Made by a program: the position numbers and the translations under genes. This document shows, one piece after another, positions 7,609 to 15,428 of a stretch of DNA of 30,000 nt. The notes beneath the pieces were generated by a model. The model saw nothing but the letters and a program-made list of their open reading frames with translations. It had not been told where the DNA came from and did not search any database. Source of the DNA: Symbiodinium natans (Eukaryota > Sar > Dinophyceae > Suessiales > Symbiodiniaceae); the NCBI GenBank assembly GCA_905221605.1, contig CAJNDS010002087.1, positions 160,001-190,000 on the forward strand, written 5' to 3'. Numbering within the stretch: position 1 is the first letter of the stretch; each line of letters opens with the position of its first letter.

Positions 7609-8434
7609 TCAGCATGATTCCACACGAGTGCACCACAGCAAATATGCATCAGCAGCCAAAACAGACACACGCTCATCAGGCAGTACTTTTGCTTTTACCC
7701 CATCGTTGGCTTGCCACGTGCGTGTGCATCCTCGCTCAAACAGCAGCGACGTGTAGTGACCTTGTTGGGGATGGCGACCGTGATGCAGGGACAAAGCATC
7801 CAGTCTGTACCAAACTGAGCAGCATGCCAGACCTCTACCAGTGAAAGTCGGTAGCGAAAAGAAGCGTTCACCTGGGTAGATGTTAGGGATTTGTGTTTTT
7901 ACAGCACACTCCAGAACCCTGTTGTAGTCAAAGCGAAGTAGCTGTATGCAAAGACGCTCGGGAGGGAAAGTAAAGGCCTTGACCTTCTCAGTTCCCGCCT
8001 CATGATGCCACAACATAATGAGCTCCTGTACCGAGAGGTGCTTGGCATCGGAAACTACACTGATGTTTAACGGATTGACATGTGACACATCCCGGAACTG
8101 GATGTTGCCTCTGTCATCAATGTATCTTTCGTGCCAGGTGCCCTCATAGGGAGTGGGCATGTGAGTGCTGAACAAGAATCGCAAGAACTGCTCAGCGTCC
8201 TGTTGTTGCATGTAGCGCGGATGCCAGCCCCTAATCACCTGACTCCAGTGGGAGTGGCCAATGAGAGTCACAGGCTTACACGCCGAGAGCACACTGAGAA
8301 AGGCCTGACGGTGAGCCCCAAAGCGCGTGAAGTGCTCATTGGAGACGACCTCCAACCACGCAAGACAGTGAAAGCATGTGTGAACATAGCACAAAGTGCC
8401 CGGATTCTGCAGTCTCAATGCAAGAACCCGCCTA
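7609..8434 (-). pseudogene. Ubiquitin-specific-protease-like domain (C-terminus of LINE ORF2)
   Basis: The minus frame shows the landmarks of the USP (peptidase C19) fold in order. A Cys box, LQNPGTLCYVHTCFHCL, has its catalytic-type Cys codon near 8390. QQQDAEQFLRFL corresponds to the QQDA-EF block. ERLCIQLLRFDYN corresponds to the P..L...L.RF block. GHYTSLLF near 7757 is the His box, followed by WQANDG and AYLLWCTR. The length of about 265 residues is near the small end for a USP. It follows the linker/helical domain of the same LINE polypeptide; the two frames differ by one base (the upstream frame stops at 8415), so a frameshift separates them. The core Cys and His are kept, but whether this copy could be active is doubtful. 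In an intact element it might remove ubiquitin from element proteins or release a processed product; that is inference. Confidence 0.7.
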
Positions 8435-9552
8435 GATTCTCCTGTACCACCTCCGCCAACTTGGAACGTACCGCCCGAGCTGGGCGGATTCGAAGACCAA
8501 TCAAGTTCAAGGCTGCGAGCCCGTACCAACTGTCGATCAAGCCCCAGAGTTCCTGCGCCGACGGCCCCCTGAGCGAGATTTCGCTCATGAAGCAAAGTGT
8601 GTTGCCCGTCATCTCCTCTGCAAGGGGTCTTGTCGATTGGTACTTGTGAAGCACTGCAGGCTCCTTGAGCAAAACCATGGCCCTCTGGATTTGAGTCGCA
8701 AACACCGTCAACGGCACTGGTGTCGCATTCGAGTCCTCCTCCAGTGCGCTGCTTTCGTGACTCCAGCGCAGGAAGAGCCACTTGTCGTCTTTGATCCAAC
8801 CCCGGCTGACTGCAATGTCCCGAGCCTCCTTGTTTTCCTGGATACGCGTCGCACGCTGCTGAAGCTCCTGCAGGAGTGCCAGGATGACTGTGGTTCTGAG
8901 GTTCCTGGTGAGCTTCTCCGGAGATTCGTCCCTGAGCTTCTTCCACGCCTGGGAGACATTCCACATGATCGGCAGCACATTTTGCGGACTCTGCTCGTTG
9001 CTGAAGGTCCAAAGGTGCGTTGTATCCATTGCCAGTCGTGCCAGAACATCTTCGTGACGTAGCATGAGGTGCGTGAGCGACTTGAGCACTTGCTGCAACC
9101 CCCCCTCCTGTGTCAGACCGCCATTCTGGGCTCCGTTTCCCCCGAATCCTGAACCGCGGCTCCTTTGACTTTTGTTCCCCTTGCCCTTTCCCTTCCCCTG
9201 ACCTCTCGTTTGCGGGTTCTTGGACTTGACCCTTTTTGCTGCTGCTGCCTCTTCCTGCTCCTCTGCTTGCCTCTTGACAGAAGGCAGGTGCTCGCCAAAC
9301 AGTAGCATCTCTTCGTCTATCGCCGCTTGGGAGGACCTTAAGAATTGCATCAAGCATTGATGCTTGCCAAAGGACCGAACACATGCCAGGATGGACTAGG
9401 GGTTTGGCAACATGTCGGCCACAGTGAACGCAGGGAGAGACTGGCTTGGAGGGCAGATTGCTGCAGGAAAGAAGCGCCTCATGATTGTGCTTCGTGAAAT
9501 GAGCAGCGTGCATTTTCCGGACACCACGGCTCAAGACTTGTGGTTAGTTTTG
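8415..9552 (-). pseudogene. LINE ORF2 region: C-terminal zinc finger, basic linker and helical domain
   Basis: In minus order: from about 9546 a finger remnant (VLSRGVRKMHAAHFTKHNH, then CVHCGRHVAKPLVHPGMC and VLWQAS). This strongly resembles CSFCGAAANKPRQHAFAC/MWQA in the plus-strand LINE segment at 25177-25245. After a change of frame the 312-codon frame at 8415-9353 carries an Lys/Arg-rich stretch (KRVKSKNP, then GQGKGKGKGN), Gly/Asn-rich spacer, LMLRHEDVLARL and a long helical region with QSTRPLAEEM. I recall closely similar helical regions between fingers and USP domain in dinoflagellate LINE proteins; no enzymatic role is known to me. At least two frameshifts interrupt the reading. Confidence 0.6.
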
Positions 9553-9600
9553 GTAGAATGAGACGTGCTCCGGGCACGCCTGTGTGAGGAGTGTTAGATT

Positions 9601-12423
9601 GTGTTGCCAGGGCTAGTGAGTGCCAGAGTAGCTGTAGCAGCCATGACCATCATACCGCACCTGTGGTGTACGATTTACCTGAGCTTGACTGGGCTATGGA
9701 TTGGGAGCCCACCATGGGCACATGTTTCGACCAAGGCAGCTGTCGGTTCTTTGGCAAGACAGAGCATGATCACACAACACTGGGAGGCTGCCTCCGTCTT
9801 GCAAGCTTGCTATGATGCGAAAGCACTGTGTGCTTCAGGTCAGGGCCACACTGGTACCTCAGATCAGAACATGGGCACCCAGGCAAGTGTTCTCAAGCAG
9901 GCGTTGCAAAGAGTTTGGAGCTGGGGCCTGTACATAACATGTGCGTGTTGGGAGGCTGTGTCGACACTTGATTTTTTCACCATGGAGGCTGCCTCCTATG
10001 GTCCGGTGCTGTTCCCAGATTCGTTTTCTGCAGGCACTCATTTGATCTGGAGTCGACTCCTCCACATCACAGGCTCTGCATTGACATATCACTTCAGTCC
10101 TCCTGCGGCGCCTGCAGGACACCCAGATCAGTGGAAACATGATTTGCCAGAACAAACATATGCCTGTGTGACAGGGCCACGCAGGAGGGGACAGGAGGTT
10201 GCCTCTGCCCAATTTGCCAGATTCCTGACAGAGCATTTTCTCGTCATCATGTGGTACGGTGGACTGTCTTGTAGCTCCTGTCTGGACCACTGTTGCACAT
10301 CAGCCTTAGACAGTGGTCAATATCAATCACCCTCGAATCAGAGCGCTAGATGGACCCGAGTGTGCTGTGTGTCAGGTCTCTTCGGAAAGATGACGATCTT
10401 CTTCGAGGATACACAGCGCGGTGGGGCGCTGACATCGTCCCTCAGCTTGTCTGCAGCATGGCAGAGCATGTCCTGCTTGGCTGTGGTGAATGCCTCGGAG
10501 GCTGCCTCCTTGCGGCGAAGTGCTGGGCTTCGCCCATCTTGCAAACCGAAGTATCCTTTTGGACAAAACAAGATCGGCCTCAGTGCTGCTGACATGCTCC
10601 CAAGACTTCTCCACAGGTGTAGCCATTACTTTGCTTTCGAGCTGGTATCGAGTTTGTTGCTGCCTCTTGTTTCGGCTTGCGCTGTGCCACTCCAGCTGCC
10701 TATCCTAGACACAGCCACAGTGCGTGCAGGTCAGCATCGGGCAAGGTTTCCCTGTTCGGTTTGGGTTGATTTTGAGGGTTCCAACGTGAGGTCATCATGG
10801 CAGCAGATTCGGAGGCTTGGGCAGTGCTCAGTTCCTGTTTCGCATCTGTCTCGCAGCATGCTTTATGAATACCTTGTGCCTGCATACTGCTCAAAGTCGC
10901 CCCAATGCACAGTGTCAATCTTGCCACAAGGTGTCGCATTCTTGCAACTCAGAGAGTGTGTGTTATCTTCTTGCAATGCTTCGTTGTGCCACCGGCTACC
11001 CAGGGTGAAGCGTGGGGTCACTTCAATCCAGCCTATACATCTCACATTGAAGCTCAGCACTTGGATTGAGCACATGGTTGCCATGCAACCACTGCACATC
11101 ACAATTACTGAAGGGGCCTCTCCTTTCGTGGTGCCTATCGTGGTGCGAGCGTGTGCAATGATCCACCTGGAGTCCTCACACAAGGTTCCTGATAAGGCCT
11201 GTCAAAACAAAAGGATTGCATGCACCTGCAGGCGATGCCAAGATGATGCTGAACGACTTCGTTGTGAGGCAATGTCCTGCAAAGTTGGCGATAGACCTGA
11301 ACAGCATGGACTAGTGGCACTTGCTATGGGATTTCAGTCGATGGGGAGTGGGGGAATGGGGGAGTGGGGGAGTGGGGGAATGGGGGGAGTGGGCTCCAAG
11401 CCCTCTTCTGGCCCAAGCCCAACCCCCATCCTGGACGACTTCCAGCTTTTTTCAAGCAAAATTAAGCTTTTTTGCTTTGGAACTCGCGCCCCCTGTTGGC
11501 TCCTGCGCCTCGAGCGGCGAAGAATGCTACATGATGACTCTGCCTTCCATGCTAGCTCATACACTCGAATGTGCAGGCAACTCGATGTTCAGCTGCAACC
11601 CGATGTTCAGCTGCTGTCATGCTTTGCTTGCGTCTGTGTCTCGGCGTCACAGGGCTTGGAGGTTCAAGATGGCGGGATGACTGTTTGTAATGTGCATCAA
11701 CTGTTTTTCAGCAGTCTTCCGGGATTGTGTCGCAGACATAAAGTTTCTCTCGGGGTTTGGTCCCTCGATGGCACCATGCCACGCTGGAAATCCGACGCGC
11801 AAAGAGCCAAAGAGGCCAGACGGCCCTCTCGGCATGAAAGGCTGGGCCTACCGAAGCCACTTCCAGCATGGGTCGTGACCTCCTCTCAGTCTGGGCCTGA
11901 ATCTGATCGGGGAATGAAGCGAACTTGGGATTGGTCTCGCGATTGCAGCTGGAGCTCCGAAAGCCGGGGCGAGCGTGACATAGGGGCAAGCGCAATGAGA
12001 ACATCGCAGTGGTCTGATGCGGGCAGCTCTGCCAGCCGGGACAGGGCTGGATTGTCTAGCACTCCTTCATCCACTAGGCCCACACCTCCAGCTCCTCCTC
12101 CTCCACCCCCGAGATCTCGTCGATTCCAGACCTCATCAGGAGGCACTCATGCCATGCCTCGAGACAACAAACCAAGCCCGGTGTCCTCTGCTAGGCCAGC
12201 TGTCTTGCCGAACCGGATTTCTCAGAGCGGCTTCTTGTTCTCGAACAAGACGCCTGAGCAGGCAAATGGAGTTGATGCATATTCCAGTAGCGATCAGTCA
12301 ACATCCTCTCATGTCACCAGGCCTCATGTTCGTACCTCACTGATTGCGACGCAGACGGTAGCCACTCCCTTGGCTGCTTCCTCCGAGACATCATCCTCGG
12401 CAGATTGCACCCAAGGGTACTAA
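9601..12423 (+). CDS. 940-codon open frame in the LINE 5' region
   Basis: One frame stays open for 940 codons, unexpected by chance in the middle of a LINE that is otherwise broken. Only the last 216 codons look like a typical element protein: they start at an internal ATG (11776) with MPRWKSDAQRAKEARR, turn Ser/Arg-rich, then Pro-rich (PTPPAPPPPPPRSRR) and Ser/Thr-rich. That ATG is the most likely original start of the endonuclease-bearing ORF. The preceding 725 codons show no recognisable domain; they are rich in Cys, Ser and Leu and contain recurring EAAS, produced by the GGAGGCTGCCTCC palindromes, and a Gly/Met tract at 11340-11395. Either the region encodes an unknown N-terminal extension or ORF1, or the openness has another cause. 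Downstream, frames shift before the endonuclease. Confidence 0.4.
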   Translation: MLPGLVSARVAVAAMTIIPHLWCTIYLSLTGLWIGSPPWAHVSTKAAVGSLARQSMITQHWEAASVLQACYDAKALCASGQGHTGTSDQNMGTQASVLKQALQRVWSWGLYITCACWEAVSTLDFFTMEAASYGPVLFPDSFSAGTHLIWSRLLHITGSALTYHFSPPAAPAGHPDQWKHDLPEQTYACVTGPRRRGQEVASAQFARFLTEHFLVIMWYGGLSCSSCLDHCCTSALDSGQYQSPSNQSARWTRVCCVSGLFGKMTIFFEDTQRGGALTSSLSLSAAWQSMSCLAVVNASEAASLRRSAGLRPSCKPKYPFGQNKIGLSAADMLPRLLHRCSHYFAFELVSSLLLPLVSACAVPLQLPILDTATVRAGQHRARFPCSVWVDFEGSNVRSSWQQIRRLGQCSVPVSHLSRSMLYEYLVPAYCSKSPQCTVSILPQGVAFLQLRECVLSSCNASLCHRLPRVKRGVTSIQPIHLTLKLSTWIEHMVAMQPLHITITEGASPFVVPIVVRACAMIHLESSHKVPDKACQNKRIACTCRRCQDDAERLRCEAMSCKVGDRPEQHGLVALAMGFQSMGSGGMGEWGSGGMGGVGSKPSSGPSPTPILDDFQLFSSKIKLFCFGTRAPCWLLRLERRRMLHDDSAFHASSYTRMCRQLDVQLQPDVQLLSCFACVCVSASQGLEVQDGGMTVCNVHQLFFSSLPGLCRRHKVSLGVWSLDGTMPRWKSDAQRAKEARRPSRHERLGLPKPLPAWVVTSSQSGPESDRGMKRTWDWSRDCSWSSESRGERDIGASAMRTSQWSDAGSSASRDRAGLSSTPSSTRPTPPAPPPPPPRSRRFQTSSGGTHAMPRDNKPSPVSSARPAVLPNRISQSGFLFSNKTPEQANGVDAYSSSDQSTSSHVTRPHVRTSLIATQTVATPLAASSETSSSADCTQGY
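9783..10509. repeat. GGAGGCTGCCTCC palindrome family in the LINE 5' region
   Basis: Perfect 13-mers (6-bp arms around T) stand at 9783-9795, 9984-9996 and 10497-10509; an imperfect GGAGGTTGCCTC lies at 10194-10205 and GGAGGCTGCCTC at 12502-12513. A related GGAGGATGCCTCC is at 25340-25352 and three GGAGGCAACCTCC are in the LINE 3' UTR. All lie inside the LINE; none was seen in the flanking DNA. Confidence 0.8.
11339..11395 (+). repeat. G-rich tract, (GGGGGAGT/GGGGGAAT)n
   Basis: At least six runs of four or more G separated by AGT or AAT occur within about 55 bases. In the open frame it reads Gly/Met/Ser-rich (GSGGMGEWGSGGMGGVG). It could form a G-quadruplex on the plus strand of the LINE 5' region. 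Confidence 0.7.
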
Positions 12424-13365
12424 TGCAAGTCTTAATCTGATGACCGCTGGCCCCATCGTATCCTCTTCGTCTTCTGCAAGCTCGACTGAATCTTCAGATG
12501 AGGAGGCTGCCTCTGACTTAGGTAATCTGCACGTTGTCATGTGGTTTAGTCAGCAGTGTTGTTTCCGTATGTGTCTGAAGTGGCAAGTTCACGAGTCGTC
12601 AGGCAAAAACTACACAACGATGACGATGAGGTTGGCTGAGCTCGCTACACTACAATGCTTTTTGTGCCTCATATGTGTATGCATGGGTAGTCTGCTGCGC
12701 TCGTGGTACAGAAGGGGTGGCTGGTTTTCCACTCGTGTCATACCTGGCATATACCGCAGAAGGTGGCAAGGTAAAAAATGGGCTCGCCAACGCTGGAGGT
12801 ATATCTTGTTCACTCGCGGCGGCATTGTGGCACTCATGCTTCTTCTGCGCATGCTCCTTACGCAGCACTCTCTGGGCTCTCTGGGTCTTTTCATTCCGAT
12901 ACTGAGTCTCCATATGCTTCGCAAGTCACTCAGCTTGGTCAGGGTCCCACGTGGTCCACGCATCACATACAGTGGCACTCACTTTCTCTGTCTTATCATG
13001 ATTTCAAATCTTTGAGTAGCGTTGGACGCATCGCTGTCATTTCAGGCCGGATTCCTACACAGCCAGCTGGATCCACTCACGATCATATTCCTCCTCTTCG
13101 TTCTACCGTTTTCTTGTCTTCAAGTTCCGAGCTGCTCCAGTCCCAAGTCTGGAGATGATGGCACAGGTGGGCTTTCTAGTTTTTTGGTTTTTGTGTCATT
13201 GGTGCGAGGGTTAGTGTCCTGTCGCAAGGGACACTGGGAGGGACATCATGCTATCACTCATGTTGCTCTTTCCCGAAGCTATGCGAATGGCATGCAGATT
13301 ACCTACCTCGCTCAACACGAGCGTTTACCCCGATAGGTGCAATCTCAGCATCTATTCCTTCTTTC
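12424..13365 (+). pseudogene. LINE ORF2 N-terminal low-complexity region, frameshifted
   Basis: Between the end of the long frame (12423) and the frame leading into the endonuclease (from 13366). Open pieces in different frames are Ser/Glu-rich (SSSSSASSTESSDEEAASDL near 12465) and Ser/His-rich (12778-13158). These fit the poorly conserved spacer that usually separates the N-terminus from the endonuclease in such elements. No domain is recognisable. Frame switches indicate decay. Confidence 0.4.
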
Positions 13366-14120
13366 TTGCATGACTCACTTCCTCTTTCTTCTTTCCACTC
13401 GGCTGCTTCGGTCCAAATCTTAACCACTTTATGCATCTTTCTGCTTCTATTCAGATCGGTCGAATCTGCCCACATGGGCCAAGCTCTGCAGCAAACTGTG
13501 CCACAGTCTCTGCGCCACATAGTCGTGTGCAGAAAAGAGCTGCTTCTTCGAGCCATTGTTCGTGCGAAAAATCATCCCCAAAAGGGCACTATGTATCGCA
13601 ACAGGTGGTGTTCACTCCAGTCACTTCTGGGAAACCATGTGCCGACGCCCGAGCGTGTCGCACGGGTGAAACACGGGTCGACGACCATGTCTGCCAAGGG
13701 TGGCAGAAGACTGAGGGTGCTTACGTACAATGTAGGCGGACTTTCCGCAACTGCTTACGACGAGTGCATGGTGTGGGCATCCTCCCAACAATGTACTGAT
13801 GCGTACGATGTCCTTGTCCTGACTGAGACATTGGCACTCGTATCAGGAATATGAAACGCCACACTGGTGCCATCAGCACAGGCACATCTTCAGAAAAGTG
13901 CGGGCATTCTCATACTCGTCAGGAAAAATTATGCCCTGCTTCTTTGTTGCAGTCTTGTGTTTTAATCCCTGGTCGTATCCTGCACGTACGCATTCCGATT
14001 CATGCCTCGGGCAATAAGGCGGTCGATGTCATCGGCGTTTACCAGCATGCCTGGAACACTACAGTGCCCCGTGCTGAGATGCTCTCCAGAAGAGAAAAGC
14101 TTCTTCTTGGACTGTTCAGC
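13366..14120 (+). pseudogene. LINE AP-like endonuclease (N-terminal two thirds)
   Basis: The frame open from 13366 to 13854 leads into RRLRVLTYNVGGLSA and YDVLVLTETLA, the Asn and Glu motifs that begin the apurinic/apyrimidinic-type endonuclease (exonuclease-endonuclease-phosphatase family) of LINEs, which nicks target DNA to prime reverse transcription. Near 13845 the frame shifts; the continuation in another frame (about 13851-14115) has PGRILHVRIPI and VDVIGVYQHAWN, the middle of the same domain. The expected GDFN and SDH motifs are absent, because the sequence changes near 14120 to an inverted segment. The domain is therefore broken by at least one frameshift and by loss of its catalytic C-terminus. 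Confidence 0.7.
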
Positions 14121-14505
14121 CCTTGCCAGACTGTGAGCGTGCTTTCCACATTTTCTTAACACCAGACTGCAGTGCCTCTTGCTGCCAGGGTCGTTTCATG
14201 ATTTTCCTAACCTGCGGTGGGAAATAATGAGAGACAAGCCTGCACAGCATGTTATCGACCTGATCAGGTGTCATACTCGGATCTGCGGCCAGCTCTCTCG
14301 TGACTGCGGCACGAAGTTGCATTGCTGTTGGTGCTTTGTCTCGCGTCGCCTGTTGAAGTGCCTGCAGATCAAAGCCGGTGGACCTCGAGAAAGCAGTTTT
14401 GGAAAGGTACCGTATCAAGGGCACAGATGCGGCACGTGGCGGTGCAATACGAACCCTGGGAGGCAGCCTTCGACCAGGAGTTTAGCACTGCCAGATTTAA
14501 ACCCT
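14116..14505 (-). pseudogene. Inverted piece of LINE ORF2 linker between endonuclease and RT
   Basis: The minus strand encodes a protein-like stretch (FSRSTGFDLQALQQATRD, TPDQVDNMLCRLVSHYFPP, GVKKMWKAR) of the kind expected directly after the endonuclease, before the RT. The plus-strand continuation at 14508-14629 (TWAGQCLLAATRAWRYTVAF) and 22592 onward is the next part of the same linker. So about 390 bp appears inverted in place, and the end of the endonuclease was lost at the left breakpoint (about 14116-14160). An antisense insertion of another LINE fragment is the alternative. Confidence 0.5.
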
Positions 14506-14507
14506 GA

Positions 14508-14629
14508 ATGAAACTCCCAAAGAACAGCCTTGCTAAGTCCCATGCCTTTGCACACAAACGCACATGGGCAGGTCAGTGCTTACTGGCTGCCACGCGTGCC
14601 TGGAGGTACACCGTAGCCTTCCAGAAGGA
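14508..14629 (+). pseudogene. LINE ORF2 linker up to copia insertion
   Basis: The plus frame TWAGQCLLAATRAWRYTVAFQK runs up to the copia 5' LTR. Its continuation, KLGRRLRKEQLENTIKMAG, begins just right of the 3' LTR at about 22605. The AAGGA at 14625-14629 is the left target-site duplication of copia. Confidence 0.6.
14625..14629 (+). repeat. Copia target-site duplication (AAGGA), left copy
   Basis: AAGGA directly precedes the TGTGAAAAAG start of the 5' LTR and recurs at 22587-22591 directly after the ACTTTTACA end of the 3' LTR. Five bases is the usual length for Ty1/copia integrases. Confidence 0.95.
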
Positions 14630-15395
14630 TGTGAAAAAGTTGATGCCCATAGTGGCTATCAGCACCTTTCCAAACGTTACCAAAGTGTTTGAAGAGTTTC
14701 GGGAGCGAATGCTTGGTGTTTGGTTTGCAGTGCAGCAGCAGAGCTTTTCTTTAATTTGTTTTGTATGCATGGCCAGAGTTTTTTGCTTTTGTGAGGAGAT
14801 GCTTGTTTTAGCAAGCATGAGGCTTGAGTTAGAAGCTTCACGTCGCACGTAGAAGATTTGTAAGTGCTTGACGTTGTTGAATAGGCTTGAGAAGTAGTTT
14901 GGACGGGTTGTCTTGCTGGCAGCCAACGTTTCACTCAACAACCAGCTTGAACAGCAGCTGAAGCAAAGAAGAGTGTGGTGCTACTCTTTGCTCAGACAAG
15001 CCTGAAGAGCTGCTACTCTTTGCTCAAAGAAGCCGGAAGAGAGTGTGGAGCTGCTACTGTTTGCTCAGAGAAGCCGGAAGAGAGTGTGGAGCTGCTACTC
15101 TTTGCTCAGAGAAGCCTGAAGAGAGTGTGGAGCTGCTACTCTTTGCTCAGAGAAGCTTGAAGAGAGTGTGGAGCTGCTACTCTTTGCTCAGAGAAGCCGG
15201 AAGAAAGTGTGGAGCTGCTACTCTTTGCTCAGAGAAGCTTGAAAGGAGTGTAGAGCTGCTACTCTTTGCTCAGCTCAGAGAAGCCTGAAGGGAGTGTGGA
15301 GCTGCTACTCTTTGCTCAGAGAAGTGAAGAGACGTGAGGAAGTTTGGAGCTCTGTGGAGCTTGTCAGAAGTTCGAGAAGCTACCAAACTTTTACA
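14630..15395 (+). repeat. 5' long terminal repeat (766 bp)
   Basis: Starts TGTGAAAAAG and ends ACTTTTACA. The right half (about 14966-15325) is a 41-bp tandem array. Compared with the 3' LTR it has T, T, T and A where the other has C (near 14747, 14830, 14887 and 14942) and lacks a 13-bp duplication in the T-rich tract near 14760. The promoter should lie here, but no TATA-like box can be assigned with confidence. Confidence 0.97.
14966..15325 (+). repeat. 41-bp tandem array inside the LTR
   Basis: GCTGCTACT recurs at 15009, 15050, 15091, 15132, 15173, 15214, 15255 and 15301: seven 41-bp steps and intervals of the same unit, the last step stretched to 46 by an extra CTCAG. Each unit contains GAGTGTGGAGCTGCTACTC and TTTGCTCAGAGAAGC. 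The identical array is in the 3' LTR. Repeated promoter or enhancer elements are a reasonable guess. The 41-bp period makes repeating open frames that are not genes. Confidence 0.95.
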
Positions 15396-15408
15396 TGGTA
15401 GCGGAGCC
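15396..15408 (+). promoter_or_regulatory. Primer-binding site
   Basis: TGGTAGCGGAGCC follows the 5' LTR without a gap. TGG matches the CCA tail of any tRNA, and the next bases resemble the 3' end of eukaryotic initiator tRNA-Met (plant copia elements use TGGTATCAGAGC). The initiator assignment is inference until the host tRNA is known. Confidence 0.85.
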
Positions 15409-15428
15409 TTACGAGGTTCCAGGAAGAA

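Noticed and set aside
8405-8435. Programmed -1 frameshift between the linker and USP frames
   Set aside because: The overlap has no X XXY YYZ slippery heptamer and the element has many other frameshifts, so simple decay is more likely.
8440-9300. Upstream half of the 641-codon minus-strand frame read as one protein with the USP domain
   Set aside because: In this interval the LINE coding frame is a different one (312 codons, 8415-9353); only the finger part near 9534 and the USP part belong to the coding sequence.
9859-12146. Minus-strand open frames opposite the long LINE 5' frame
   Set aside because: Shorter, overlapping and without features; they mirror the GC-rich open plus frame.
14975-15288. 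Repeat-encoded open frames in both LTRs
   Set aside because: Arise from the 41-bp array; the same pieces appear in different frames, and LTRs of copia elements do not normally code.
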